Assembly: GCF_042675645.1 (NCBI RefSeq) | Contig: NZ_JBHTJH010000017.1 | Location: forward strand, 434,001-498,000 | Direction of reading: 5' to 3' | Origin: Sungkyunkwania multivorans | GTDB taxonomy: Bacteria > Bacteroidota > Bacteroidia > Flavobacteriales > Flavobacteriaceae | Length of the DNA stretch: 64,000 nt | Part shown: positions 33,703 to 43,291 of the stretch, piece by piece | Layout of the letters: each line of letters opens with the position of its first letter | Position numbering within the stretch: position 1 is the first letter of the stretch | Made by a program: the position numbers and the translations under genes | Notes under the pieces: model-generated | The model's database searches: none | What the model was told of the DNA's origin: nothing | What the model saw: the letters and a program-made list of their open reading frames with translations, nothing else

Positions 33703-35624
33703 AAATTAAAAATTCAGTATCCGACCGTCTAGATTTTCCAACAGAGTTAAGCGAACCAACCTTTTTTATAAACAGTTTAAAGAAAAAGTTGATACAGGGA
33801 CCTTTCAAAGAAATAAATATTTCAGAAGGATCTTATAAATTGGAATTAGAAGGTCTTAATAAAGTCAATTTCTTCGTTGGAGCAAATAATAGTGGTAAAA
33901 GTAGGTTCTTGAGAGGTCTTCTAAAATTAGATAGAGGTTTTATGGAAATCGTTAGAAAAACTCCTATATCAGATATACATAATGCGCTAATTAATCATAG
34001 GTTATTTTCTCACGATAATGCTAAACTGGACAAAAATCAGAGGAATATAGTCGATGTAGCATCTATTGGATTATCCTTATTAGAAGTTAAGAATATTAAA
34101 AACTACTTGATAAATTTTGGTTCGTTTAATGAGTCGAAGATAAAGCAAATTATAAGAGATGGCAGGAGGTCGATTTCCAGAGAATCTGAAATTAACCTAT
34201 TAAAGGAAGATGCCATGGATTATTATGACTTAATGGAAGACTTTCTCCAAGAGATTAAGTTTCATTTAAATAATAAAAATGAGAGCAATTGTTATATTCC
34301 TGTTTTTAGAAGTCTTTATAAAGGCGCTCATTTAGAAGAAACAACATATAAAGAAATACTGATTAAACATTTTGGCATTCATGAAAAAACAAAAACATTT
34401 ACAGGGTTAGAATTTTTTAATGTATTGTTAAAGAACAAAACCTCAAGAAGAAAGAAAGACGTGGTAGCCTTCGAAAGATTCCTTTCCCGAAATTTTTTTA
34501 ATAATAAGACTGTAGATATCACTGCTGACACCGAAAAGAATTTGGTCGCAATTGACATTGACGATGATTATAGAAATATTAATGAGATAGGAGATGGTTT
34601 GTCTCAGCTAATTATGCTTTTATACCCTATGTTTACGGCTCCTAAAAGAGAATGGTTTTTCATAGAAGAGCCAGAAACAAATCTTCATCCAGGTTTTCAG
34701 CGAATTTTCGTTGAAACCTTAATAAACGATGAATTCCTTCGGGAAAAACAACTGAAATTTTTTATTACTACCCATTCTAACCATTTGTTAGATTCATCTT
34801 TTTATTCCAATGATATTTCCATATTTAAATTTCAGAAATTAGATAAAGAATCAGTTAAGGTAAATACTAATGTTAGACCAAATACCGAAATACTTGATGC
34901 ACTTGGTGTGAAATCTTCATCCGTTTTCTTGGCAAACACTTCAATTTGGGTAGAAGGCCCCACAGATAGAAAATACGTCTCAAAGGTTTTGAAACTTATA
35001 AGTGAAAACAGAGGTGACAACTTGAGAGAAGATTATGATTTCTCATTTTTTGAATATGGCGGAAGTCTCCTATACCACTATTTATTCGAAGATGAAATAG
35101 AACATTCGGATGCTGAGATTAGAGAATGTATTAACGCATTTTCATTGTCTAAAAAAATATATCTGTTATCCGATAATGACAATGCTATTGGTAAGAAGGC
35201 TGAGAGGAAACAAAACCTCTTAAGCTTAACCAAGAAGAACTCAAATTTTCTTTATCATGATACAGTTCACAAAGAGATTGAGAATCTGTTACCTCCTAAT
35301 ATTATTTCTGGCTTCATGAAAAAATTAGTTAGAGATAAACAGTCAGAAACGAAGATTGAAAAAATAAAAATTTCGAGTGAAGAATATAGGCATGTTGGCT
35401 TAGGAGATTTCTTGCTTAAAAAACTTCAGGATATAGGAATTGATGACAGAAATATCAAATCATTCCGTGCGAGTTCTGGAACTTTAAAAAACGAATACAA
35501 ACATAAACTTTGCAATTATTACATCAAGTCATTTAATGATTCAGATATGTTAAGTTTTGAGAATGATTATTTGATTAAAGAAATTGACAAGCTTTATAAC
35601 TTTATAAAGAATAATAGTTCCTAG
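33699..35624 (+). CDS. OLD-family ATP-dependent nuclease (AAA ATPase plus TOPRIM)
   Basis: A 641-residue protein. SMC/ABC-like ATPase with Walker A GANNSGKS (61-68), signature-like GDGLSQLIML (about 310), Walker B FFIEEPETNLHPG (Glu323/Glu324) and H-loop ITTHSNHLLD. The C-terminal TOPRIM domain has Glu419 (VEGPTDRKYV) and the Asp492/Asp494 pair (LLSDNDNA), so nuclease activity is plausible. OLD proteins are phage-exclusion or defence nucleases. No Gabija-type helicase is next to it, so it looks like a solitary class 1 OLD. It is visibly more AT-rich than its neighbours, overlaps rsmI by 4 bp and is followed 3 bp later by a glycosylase gene. Confidence 0.88.
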   Translation: MKIKNSVSDRLDFPTELSEPTFFINSLKKKLIQGPFKEINISEGSYKLELEGLNKVNFFVGANNSGKSRFLRGLLKLDRGFMEIVRKTPISDIHNALINHRLFSHDNAKLDKNQRNIVDVASIGLSLLEVKNIKNYLINFGSFNESKIKQIIRDGRRSISRESEINLLKEDAMDYYDLMEDFLQEIKFHLNNKNESNCYIPVFRSLYKGAHLEETTYKEILIKHFGIHEKTKTFTGLEFFNVLLKNKTSRRKKDVVAFERFLSRNFFNNKTVDITADTEKNLVAIDIDDDYRNINEIGDGLSQLIMLLYPMFTAPKREWFFIEEPETNLHPGFQRIFVETLINDEFLREKQLKFFITTHSNHLLDSSFYSNDISIFKFQKLDKESVKVNTNVRPNTEILDALGVKSSSVFLANTSIWVEGPTDRKYVSKVLKLISENRGDNLREDYDFSFFEYGGSLLYHYLFEDEIEHSDAEIRECINAFSLSKKIYLLSDNDNAIGKKAERKQNLLSLTKKNSNFLYHDTVHKEIENLLPPNIISGFMKKLVRDKQSETKIEKIKISSEEYRHVGLGDFLLKKLQDIGIDDRNIKSFRASSGTLKNEYKHKLCNYYIKSFNDSDMLSFENDYLIKEIDKLYNFIKNNSS

Positions 35625-35627
35625 AAT

Positions 35628-36203
35628 GTGGAAACTCTTCTCACCAAAATAAGTTCCTGCGAGCTTTGTAAGGCCCACCTCCCTCTAGGGCCCTATCCTA
35701 TAGTCGCCGCCCACTCCAAGGTGAAAGTCGTGATCATCAGTCAGGCGCCAGGAGGCAAAGCTCATAGAACAGGGATTCCTTGGGATGATCCTGGAGGACA
35801 ACAACTTAGAAAATGGTTAGGAGTCACGGATGAAGAATTTTATGAAAAGACCCGTTTTGCCTTTATGCCAATGGGCTTTTGCTATCCTGGAAAAGGAGTG
35901 TCTGGAGATCTTCCCCCAAGACCCGAATGTGCCCCGCTTTGGCACAAGGCCCTTTTGGAAAGGATGTCCAACCTTCAACTTGCTATTTTGGTTGGGCAGT
36001 ATTCCCAGAAATACTATTTGGCTAAGGCAATGAGAAAGAATTTGACCGAAACCGTCAAAGCTTTTGAAGACTATTTACCGACCTATCTTCCGCTACCACA
36101 TCCTTCTCCAAGAAATCGTTTTTGGTTGACAAAGAATCCATGGTTTGAAGAAGAGGTTCTTCCAGCTCTTCGCACAATAGTTAAAAAAATTATAGAAAAG
36201 TAA
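35628..36203 (+). CDS. Uracil-DNA glycosylase family protein, probable 4Fe-4S type
   Basis: A 191-residue repair enzyme. Seen: ISQAPGGKAHRTGIPWDDPGG, the water-activating loop of the family 4/5-like enzymes, and the C-terminal LPHPSPRNRFW motif. Four Cys are in the spacing of the Fe-S glycosylases: Cys11 and Cys14 (CELC), Cys85 (GFCYPG) and Cys101 (PPRPECAP). Uracil removal is expected by family, but substrate range varies. The start is GTG at 35628; the ATG 2 nt upstream is in another frame. It immediately follows the OLD gene. Confidence 0.85.
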   Translation: METLLTKISSCELCKAHLPLGPYPIVAAHSKVKVVIISQAPGGKAHRTGIPWDDPGGQQLRKWLGVTDEEFYEKTRFAFMPMGFCYPGKGVSGDLPPRPECAPLWHKALLERMSNLQLAILVGQYSQKYYLAKAMRKNLTETVKAFEDYLPTYLPLPHPSPRNRFWLTKNPWFEEEVLPALRTIVKKIIEK

Positions 36204-36265
36204 AAAAATAGGGTAACGATCTCCCTATAGTGTTGATATCATGATATAACTAAAAACTTTATATC

Positions 36266-38101
36266 ATGAAGCATTTAAAAACATTATCAATGATCATTGC
36301 CTTTTTAACGGCAACAACAATGACCGCGCAGTGGGTAGTGACACCCTCTACGGCGGTTTCCAGCTATTCACAACCCAATTGGAAGGTGGATGCAGACCTC
36401 AATGACAACTACATGGCCATTACCTATGGAAATCAGAACCCGAGTACGTCCCCAGGTGGAACAGGAACTTTTTTAAAGGTTTTCAATGCCAGTAATACTC
36501 CAATAACAGGGGATATTGCAGTTTTTAATATGGGGTTCAATGTTAGTAGAGTGAAGATCTCGGCTACTAATTTTATATATGTATTAGGGACCAATAGCTA
36601 TAGTCCGACCACCAAACTCGTCTTGAAAAAGTTCAATACTTCGGGAACTTTGTTAGGAACGGTGATCGTTAACCACAGTATTGGTGGAGCTATGTTCGAC
36701 CTCGCGCTTGCCGACAATGGTGACGCCTTGGTCTCTCTGTTCGAAGGAGACAACATCAGAGTACGAAGCTATGATGGCAACCTTGTCTACAAAGGGGTGA
36801 TCAACATCGCTAGTGGCATTACCCACTATCATTTACCATCGTATAACCTGCGTTCACAGTTTATCGATTTCAATGCTGGCAAGTTTATCGTTGGATATTC
36901 TAGAGGCAGCCATTCTAGCCTTACTTCCTATATCAAGAAGTATAGCTACAACACAAGCAATCCAGCGCTTTCTTCACTTCAAAATACTTACCCATTTGCA
37001 GGAGGATTTATTCGGAAGAATTTAGAGAGCAACAATTCTCATCAGGTAGCACTGCGTGCCAACGGAGACATCTTCTACGTGAATGGTATTTCAGGCGTTA
37101 AAAGAATTTCTGGGGCTACGACGTATAATGTTTATGGTAATACCAAGACAAAAGTAAACGTAGATGCCAATGACAATCTATTGATTTCGTGGACGGACAA
37201 TGCGCGGGCAAAAGCGAGACTTTACAACTCAAGCAATGGCTTCGTTCACTACTACCAAGAGGATGGAAATATCAACGGTTCTTGGGCACCTGCTTTTCAC
37301 GATTGTAAATTCGTGTTGGCCGGAGATAAGAGCAACCAAGGAACGAATTATCATACCAACAGAAAAGCGCACTATCAAGTATTCAATTGTTCGGACTGCG
37401 AAGCTGGAGGTCCAGCGACAGCCGATTTTGAGTTCCGATTTCCCAATCAGGTATCGCAATTGCCTTCTCTTTATGGACCACAAGATGTTACCGAGCTATG
37501 TTTGGTAGACAGGCTATGGGTAGATGGCACACCAAGCTGCAACGAGGACGGATATTTTGTAGAGATCACCGAGTTTAATTTAATGACTTGGACAGATACC
37601 TTGGTATTGTATTCGGGCTGGGTGTGCACGGGTTGTACCGCACCTAACAATATCGACATCGCCAGCTTTTTACCTGCTGGATATCAATTAAGGCCAAACA
37701 GGATATATAAATTCAAACTGGCCGTGGGATCTCCTTGGGATTCAACACATAAGTTCTTCCAAATTTCGTGCTGTAGAAGACAGATCGTCGAGTTGGAGGA
37801 GGAAGCGGTAGAGATTGCACTTCCGCGCGAAAGAGGAGAAGCAGTAATAGCAAATGAAGAGCTAGCCATAAAGGTCTTTCCTAATCCGGCTAAAGATGTT
37901 TTGACCATTGATCTCTCAAAAGAAGATATGGTTGGAGAAGCTGAAATTAGCATTAAGAATTTTACAGGAAGACAATTGTACGCTGCTAAAACCAAAGAGC
38001 AGAGGCAGCAGATAAATATCTCAAAATGGATCAAAGGAATCTATCTATGTACGGTTAAAGTAAATGATGTAGAACAGACCTTTAAGATTGTTAAAGAGTA
38101 G
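36266..38101 (+). CDS. Secreted protein with T9SS type A sorting domain
   Basis: A 611-residue protein with signal MKHLKTLSMIIAFLTATTMTAQ and a C-terminal sorting domain (about 535-611): VFPNPAKDVLTIDLSK, then ISIKNFTGRQLY and KGIYLCTVKVNDVEQTFKIVKE. This directs export by the type IX system and release or anchoring at the cell surface. The middle is a beta-rich repetitive domain without a recognised enzyme motif; several Cys cluster at 385-470 (CSDCEAGG, CTGCTAP). Function unknown. A hairpin repeat follows 10 bp after the stop. Confidence 0.88.
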   Translation: MKHLKTLSMIIAFLTATTMTAQWVVTPSTAVSSYSQPNWKVDADLNDNYMAITYGNQNPSTSPGGTGTFLKVFNASNTPITGDIAVFNMGFNVSRVKISATNFIYVLGTNSYSPTTKLVLKKFNTSGTLLGTVIVNHSIGGAMFDLALADNGDALVSLFEGDNIRVRSYDGNLVYKGVINIASGITHYHLPSYNLRSQFIDFNAGKFIVGYSRGSHSSLTSYIKKYSYNTSNPALSSLQNTYPFAGGFIRKNLESNNSHQVALRANGDIFYVNGISGVKRISGATTYNVYGNTKTKVNVDANDNLLISWTDNARAKARLYNSSNGFVHYYQEDGNINGSWAPAFHDCKFVLAGDKSNQGTNYHTNRKAHYQVFNCSDCEAGGPATADFEFRFPNQVSQLPSLYGPQDVTELCLVDRLWVDGTPSCNEDGYFVEITEFNLMTWTDTLVLYSGWVCTGCTAPNNIDIASFLPAGYQLRPNRIYKFKLAVGSPWDSTHKFFQISCCRRQIVELEEEAVEIALPRERGEAVIANEELAIKVFPNPAKDVLTIDLSKEDMVGEAEISIKNFTGRQLYAAKTKEQRQQINISKWIKGIYLCTVKVNDVEQTFKIVKE

Positions 38102-38111
38102 TAATATAAAA

Positions 38112-38144
38112 AGACCTCACAGGTTTCCAAAACCTGTGAGGTCT
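38112..38144. terminator. 33-nt perfect hairpin repeat (AGACC...GGTCT family), copy 2
   Basis: AGACCTCACAGGTTT pairs over its whole length with AAACCTGTGAGGTCT around a 3-nt loop. It follows the T9SS gene and also faces the end of the minus-strand CMD gene, so it may be a bidirectional terminator, though no long T tract is present on either side. Copy 1 is at 24474; a one-armed remnant is at 48735-48750. Confidence 0.7.
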
Positions 38145-38190
38145 AACATAAATATCTGGTATCTCAATACTCAATACTAAGCGCTAAAAT

Positions 38191-38781
38191 CTATATATGC
38201 TTCCCAACTTCGAAGCCATGCTTTCCAAGATATTGCATGCCACTATCGATCGCATCTCCTTCCAATGTCGTTCCCATACTGTCATTCCAGCGATTAAGGT
38301 AGCCAAAAAGAGAGATCACACCAAGCATTTCTACGATCTCACCCTCGTTCCAATATTTATATAACTCCTCTTTGATCTTTGTGTCTACGGCATTCGGAAC
38401 CTGACTCGCTGCCAATGAAAAATCGAGCGCGGCTCGTTCCGCATCACTAAAGGCCGGATGTGTACGATAGTCCCAAATATTGTCTAGCTGTTCCTGTTCG
38501 GCGCCATAGCGTTCTGCAGCTCTGATAGCGTGCGCTTGGCAATAACGGCAGCCTGTGGAATTAGAGGAAACCCAGGCGATCATTCGTTTTAAGGCAGAGG
38601 TCACGCGACCATGATTGGCCATTACGGCTTTATTCAGGTTAATGAATGCACGCGAAATATCGGGTCTGCGTTGCATGGTCAAGACCGAATTAGGACAAAA
38701 CCCAAGCGTCTCGTTAAAGAATTCGGCCAACTCTCTGGTCGCTGGATCATGGTCTGCAGTTAATGGAGTAACTAGTGGCAT
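38191..38781 (-). CDS. Carboxymuconolactone decarboxylase family / alkylhydroperoxidase-like protein
   Basis: A 196-residue AhpD-like protein. The redox motif is GCRYCQAH (Cys78, Cys81, His84), the peroxidase-type CxxC. Surrounding helices (RMIAWVSSNSTG, DFSLAASQVPNAVD, GVISLFGYLNRW) match the peroxidase-related branch of the family. Role is probably removal of organic peroxides or thiol redox, but substrates vary. The ATG at 38779-38781 gives the family start; the upstream extension is rejected. Confidence 0.85.
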   Translation of the reverse strand: MPLVTPLTADHDPATRELAEFFNETLGFCPNSVLTMQRRPDISRAFINLNKAVMANHGRVTSALKRMIAWVSSNSTGCRYCQAHAIRAAERYGAEQEQLDNIWDYRTHPAFSDAERAALDFSLAASQVPNAVDTKIKEELYKYWNEGEIVEMLGVISLFGYLNRWNDSMGTTLEGDAIDSGMQYLGKHGFEVGKHI

Positions 38782-39051
38782 ATTTGTGTACTTAGAAATT
38801 TGGAGCAAGGTACAAATTAGAAATTTCAAAATCCAAGTATCAAATCTCAAAAACTAATGAAAGCAACTCTATTTTTACCGATGGAATTTGTAAATTGAAG
38901 GTTCGAATTTACTCGATAATCGAGATTTAAATGCTGCGAGGCTTGTACGCCTTCATGTAGCCATTCTGGTGGACGAAGGCCTCGAAATCAAAGATGTTTT
39001 TTCAATTATTACCTTGTGGGCTTGCCCCTATGTAATGTACTCAAAATAGAT

Positions 39052-40740
39052 ATGCGCTGGACAGTAAGATCAAAACCCCCAAAAGAGAAAATAGACCACT
39101 TAATGGAGGTATTGGGGGTTGATGAGATCACAGCAACGCTTTTGCTTCAAAGAGGGATAGAGACTTTTGAAGGAGCCAAGAAATTCTTCCGACCATCGTT
39201 GGACGATCTGCACGACCCATTTTTGATGAAAGACATGCAAAAAGCGGTCGATCGAATAGAAGAGGCCGTTCAAAATAAAGAGAACATTTTGGTTTATGGT
39301 GATTATGATGTGGACGGTACCACAGCGGTCTCTCTGGTCTCCTCATATTTGCAAACGTTTTATCCACAAGTGGCTACTTATATTCCAGATCGTTATGAGG
39401 AAGGATATGGAGTTTCGTTTCAGGGCATTGATTTTGCCGAGGACAATGATTTTGGACTGATCATCGCACTGGACTGTGGTATCAAGGCCATTGATAAAGT
39501 GGCCTATGCAAAAGAAAAGGGAATCGATTTTATCATCTGCGACCACCATCGCCCGGGCGATGAAATTCCTGATGCGGTGGCCGTTCTAGATCCTAAGCAA
39601 GAAGATTGCAACTACCCTTATGACGAATTATGCGGATGTGGAGTAGGATTCAAATTGATACAGGCCCTAGCCTCAAAACGAGGAGAGACGATTGCTGATC
39701 TACAACCCTATTTAGATCTGGTAGCCACCGCCATCGGTGCGGATATTGTTCCGATCACGGGGGAGAATCGTGTGTTGGCCTATTATGGTTTGAAGGTGAT
39801 CAATGAAAATCCCAGAGCAGGGATCAAAGCCATTACCGATCAGGTAAAAAAACAATCGATGAGTATCACCGATGTGGTCTTTATCATTGCACCTCGAATC
39901 AACGCGGCAGGCAGGATGAAGCATGGGCAACATGCGGTTGAATTGTTGACCGAGACCGACTTTAACACGGCTATCCAATTTGCAGAACAGATCGAGGAAT
40001 TCAATCAAGATCGACGTGCTTTGGACGAGGAGATCACCAAAGAGGCCTTACTGCAGATCGAGAAAAATAAGGAGGAAGCATGCTTTTCTTCAGTGGTCTA
40101 TGACGAGAAATGGCACAAGGGTGTGATCGGCATTGTTGCTTCGCGATTGACAGAGACCTACTACCGTCCCACTTTGGTCTTTACCAAAAGCGGTGAAAAA
40201 CTGGCAGCTTCTGCGCGAAGTGTTAAAGGATTTGATGTGTACAATGCGTTGAATGCCTGCGCAGAGCATATCGAGCAATTTGGGGGTCATAAATATGCTG
40301 CGGGATTGACCTTGTTGGAAGCCCAGTATGAACAATTCAAAATGAAATTTGAGGAGATCGTCAAAGAAACGATCGACCCAAAATTATTGACGCCGGAGAT
40401 CACTATCGATGCCGAGATCCCGCTTTCCAAGATCTCGCCAAAATTCTATCGCATTCTAAAACAGTTTGCGCCTTTTGGCCCCGGCAATATGCGTCCGGTC
40501 TTTTTGAGCAGTGGTGTTTGCGATACCGGTTACGGCAAATGTGTTGGGCAAGAAGAAGATCATTTAAGGATCACGGTAACGCAAGATGATGCTAAGCCCA
40601 TTGTTGCGATCGGCTTTGGTTTGGGTCATAAATATGAGTTGATCGCGGAAAAAAAACCATTCGATCTAGCATATACCATTGATGAGAATGAATGGAACGG
40701 GAATGTAAGCTTGCAATTAAAAATTAAAGATATCAAATAG
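39052..40740 (+). CDS. recJ: Single-stranded-DNA-specific exonuclease RecJ
   Basis: A 562-residue DHH-family 5'-3' ssDNA exonuclease acting in recombination and mismatch repair. Seen: YGDYDVDGTTAVSLV, DHHRPGDEIP and ALDCGIKAID metal-binding motifs, INAAGRMKHG, the DHHA1 motif FGGHKYAAGLTL, and a C-terminal OB-like domain. The ATG at 39052 gives the family start MRWTVRSKPP; an upstream in-frame start adds 12 unlikely residues. The GH97 gene follows 7 bp later. Confidence 0.96.
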   Translation: MRWTVRSKPPKEKIDHLMEVLGVDEITATLLLQRGIETFEGAKKFFRPSLDDLHDPFLMKDMQKAVDRIEEAVQNKENILVYGDYDVDGTTAVSLVSSYLQTFYPQVATYIPDRYEEGYGVSFQGIDFAEDNDFGLIIALDCGIKAIDKVAYAKEKGIDFIICDHHRPGDEIPDAVAVLDPKQEDCNYPYDELCGCGVGFKLIQALASKRGETIADLQPYLDLVATAIGADIVPITGENRVLAYYGLKVINENPRAGIKAITDQVKKQSMSITDVVFIIAPRINAAGRMKHGQHAVELLTETDFNTAIQFAEQIEEFNQDRRALDEEITKEALLQIEKNKEEACFSSVVYDEKWHKGVIGIVASRLTETYYRPTLVFTKSGEKLAASARSVKGFDVYNALNACAEHIEQFGGHKYAAGLTLLEAQYEQFKMKFEEIVKETIDPKLLTPEITIDAEIPLSKISPKFYRILKQFAPFGPGNMRPVFLSSGVCDTGYGKCVGQEEDHLRITVTQDDAKPIVAIGFGLGHKYELIAEKKPFDLAYTIDENEWNGNVSLQLKIKDIK

Positions 40741-40747
40741 AATATGT

Positions 40748-42874
40748 ATGAAACGAATTGGCCTGTGCATTATCGCTTTGGCAAGCATCATCTCGAGTTC
40801 TTGCTCAAATAAAGATGAAAGCTTGCAACTACTATCCCCTGATGAGAACATCGCGCTTTCCTTTTTCCTCACTGAAAATGGAAGGCCAGGGTATATGGTT
40901 CAACATAAATCAACGACGGTCATAGACACCTCATTTTTGGGGTTCAATCTGAAAGGGACTGAAAGTCTAGTTCTGGATCTTAAAATCCTTTCTACCGAAA
41001 GGGCCACGGTCAATGAGACCTGGCAGATGCCTTGGGGAGAACAGGTCGATGTGAAAAATCACTACAATCAGTTGGTGGTTCATCTTGAAGAGCAAACACC
41101 AAATCGCCGTAGGCTCGATATTCATTTTAGGGTGTTTGACGATGGGCTTGGATTTAGATACCATTTTCCAGAGCAAGACCAGATGAAGGAGGTGATAGTT
41201 TTGGACGAGTATACAGATTTCAACCTTACAGGAGATCACGAGACTTGGTGGATTCCTGGAGATTGGGATATTTACGAACATCTTTACAGCCAGACGAAGT
41301 TCACGGAGATCGACGCCCTCTCAAAAAGGAACCATCCTGCCTTGGCCCAAACCTCGATTCCAGAGAATGCCGTAAATACACCAGTGACGCTTAGAACTGA
41401 GAATGGACTTCATTTGAGTTTTCACGAGGCGGCGCTTTGGGATTACTCGGGGATGACCCTGAAAGTGGACAAAGAAAAGTTATTGTTCCAGAGTGAGTTA
41501 GTGGGGTCTAAAAATCACGATTATAAGGTAAAGCGAACGCTGCCTTTTAGTACTCCTTGGCGCACCATTCAAATTGCGGAAAAGGCGACCGACTTGATCG
41601 ACTCCAAATTGATCGTCAATTTAAACGAACCTAATAAGATTGGTGACGTTTCTTGGTTTATACCAATGAAATATACTGGCGTTTGGTGGGAAATGCACTT
41701 GGGAAAATCGAGTTGGGACTACGGGATGACCTTGAATGACAAAGGCGAATGGGAAGATACTGGAAAAGCGCATGGTCGCCATGGAGCAACCACCGAAAAT
41801 GTAAAGCGCTTTATCGATTTCTCAGCAGCGAACAACATAGGTGGTGTTTTGGTAGAAGGTTGGAACACCGGCTGGGAACGATGGATTGGGTTTGAAGATC
41901 GCGAGGGAATTTTCGATTTTGTGACGCCCTATCCCGACTATGATCTAGAAGAACTGGCCAGGTACGCAAAAGAAAAGGGAGTAGAGATCATTATGCATCA
42001 CGAGACTTCGGCGGCGACTGGGACTTACGACAAGCAAATGGACGCGGCCTATACATTGATGCAAAAGTATGGGATGCACACTGTAAAATCTGGCTATGTC
42101 GGAAAGATCATTCCGAAAGGGGAATACCATCACGGACAGTATATGGTAAATCATTATAATCGTGCCATCGTAAAAGCGGCTGACTATCAGGTAGCCGTAA
42201 ATGCACACGAACCAATAAAGGCGACCGGGATAAGGAGAACCTATCCGAATGCGATCTCTAGAGAAGGGCTTCGCGGGCAAGAGTTCAACGCTTGGGCCCC
42301 AGACGGAGGTAACCCACCAGACCACTTGCCTACAGTTGCCTTTACGCGTATGTTGGCGGGGCCTATCGACTACACACCTGGTATCTTCAACATAAAGCTA
42401 GAACCCTATAAAGACAAAAACCAAGTGAATACTACGCTTGCGCAACAGCTCGCGCTCTATGTAGTGATCTACAGCCCTATTCAAATGGCGGCCGATCTTG
42501 TGGAACACTACGAGAATCAACCCGGTTTACAATTCATAAAAGATGTTGGCGTCGACTGGAAACAGACTAAAGTGATCAACGGGGAAGTCGGGGATTTTGT
42601 TACCATTACCAGAGAAGAAAAAAATACTGGAAATTGGTTTTTGGGAAGTATCACAGACGAGAATCCGCGAACCTTTTCCATCAGTTTGGACTTCTTAGAA
42701 CCAAATACCAAATACAAGGCAAGGATATATGCTGATGCGGAAGATGCCCATTGGAATGATAATCCAACAGCATTGAAAATTGAAGAATTAGAGGTCGATC
42801 AAAATGGCAGCATCGACTTAAAATTGGCCCCAGGAGGTGGTGTAGCCATCAGTTTCATGAAATCGCAACAATAA
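40748..42874 (+). CDS. Glycoside hydrolase family 97 (alpha-glycosidase), lipoprotein
   Basis: A 708-residue lipoprotein: signal MKRIGLCIIALASIISSSC with Cys19. Order: N-terminal beta-sandwich (about 25-280), a (beta/alpha)8 barrel (about 290-570) and a C-terminal beta domain. Key regions: VLVEGWNTGWERWIG, HHETSAATGTYDKQMDAA, NAHEPIKATGIRRTYPN and NAWAPDGGNPPDHLP, with Glu/Asp of the GH97 Ca2+-linked active site. The family includes both inverting and retaining alpha-glucosidases and galactosidases; which type it is cannot be decided here. It is likely co-transcribed with recJ, although the two have no clear functional link. Confidence 0.93.
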   Translation: MKRIGLCIIALASIISSSCSNKDESLQLLSPDENIALSFFLTENGRPGYMVQHKSTTVIDTSFLGFNLKGTESLVLDLKILSTERATVNETWQMPWGEQVDVKNHYNQLVVHLEEQTPNRRRLDIHFRVFDDGLGFRYHFPEQDQMKEVIVLDEYTDFNLTGDHETWWIPGDWDIYEHLYSQTKFTEIDALSKRNHPALAQTSIPENAVNTPVTLRTENGLHLSFHEAALWDYSGMTLKVDKEKLLFQSELVGSKNHDYKVKRTLPFSTPWRTIQIAEKATDLIDSKLIVNLNEPNKIGDVSWFIPMKYTGVWWEMHLGKSSWDYGMTLNDKGEWEDTGKAHGRHGATTENVKRFIDFSAANNIGGVLVEGWNTGWERWIGFEDREGIFDFVTPYPDYDLEELARYAKEKGVEIIMHHETSAATGTYDKQMDAAYTLMQKYGMHTVKSGYVGKIIPKGEYHHGQYMVNHYNRAIVKAADYQVAVNAHEPIKATGIRRTYPNAISREGLRGQEFNAWAPDGGNPPDHLPTVAFTRMLAGPIDYTPGIFNIKLEPYKDKNQVNTTLAQQLALYVVIYSPIQMAADLVEHYENQPGLQFIKDVGVDWKQTKVINGEVGDFVTITREEKNTGNWFLGSITDENPRTFSISLDFLEPNTKYKARIYADAEDAHWNDNPTALKIEELEVDQNGSIDLKLAPGGGVAISFMKSQQ

Positions 42875-42909
42875 TATTAAATTTATTTAGACTAATTATA
42901 AATAATTAA

Positions 42910-42917
42910 TATCTTTG
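42910..42917 (+). promoter_or_regulatory. Putative promoter box TATCTTTG
   Basis: TATCTTTG fits TAnnTTTG and lies 20 nt before the ATG at 42938 in the otherwise empty gap after GH97. Confidence 0.45.
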
Positions 42918-42937
42918 AGTCATCAACTTTGATGACC

Positions 42938-43291
42938 ATGTATGATATAGAACAGCTCTATCGCAACGATTACGGAATTGCCTTCTTTTGGAAGAAAGGA
43001 GATCAACGTAAGAAAGACAGCGTCCAGCTGGTATTTCGGGATACCGGTTTTTACTTGAACAAACGTCAGCTTATAAGTTTCTACGAAGAAACGACCATTG
43101 CAGCAAAAGGTCCTTATTGTGATCAATGTGACGAGAAGAAGGATTGTCGTGTCATTTTACTGCGAACTCCCTCAGCATTTATCGATCTTGCGGTAAGCCA
43201 AAACGAGTTGGATAAGATACAAGACCTTATTCGTGGAACCTTGTTTTATTTGGATCTTCAAAAATATTTGAATGAACTATGTCGAAATTGA
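42938..43291 (+). CDS. Conserved hypothetical protein
   Basis: A 117-residue soluble protein starting MYDIEQLYRNDYGIAFFWKK. It has a CDQCDEKKDC cluster (three Cys in ten residues) near residue 65, which might bind a metal. No domain is recognised by me, but the compact alternating pattern suggests a folded cytoplasmic protein. ATGs at 42932 and 42938 are in frame; 42938 is chosen. The stop lies directly against the end of the LpxH-like gene (convergent, 43291/43292). Confidence 0.7.
   Translation: MYDIEQLYRNDYGIAFFWKKGDQRKKDSVQLVFRDTGFYLNKRQLISFYEETTIAAKGPYCDQCDEKKDCRVILLRTPSAFIDLAVSQNELDKIQDLIRGTLFYLDLQKYLNELCRN

Noticed and set aside
33699..36203. Reading the OLD gene plus neighbour as a Gabija system
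   Set aside because: The downstream gene is a uracil-DNA glycosylase, not a UvrD-like helicase as GajB would be.
38894..39035. Open frame upstream of recJ reading like a helical protein (NLLDNRDLNAARLVRLHVAI)
   Set aside because: It has no start codon except a Met near its end and is bounded by stops. It could be a gene relic, but nothing similar is seen in the window.
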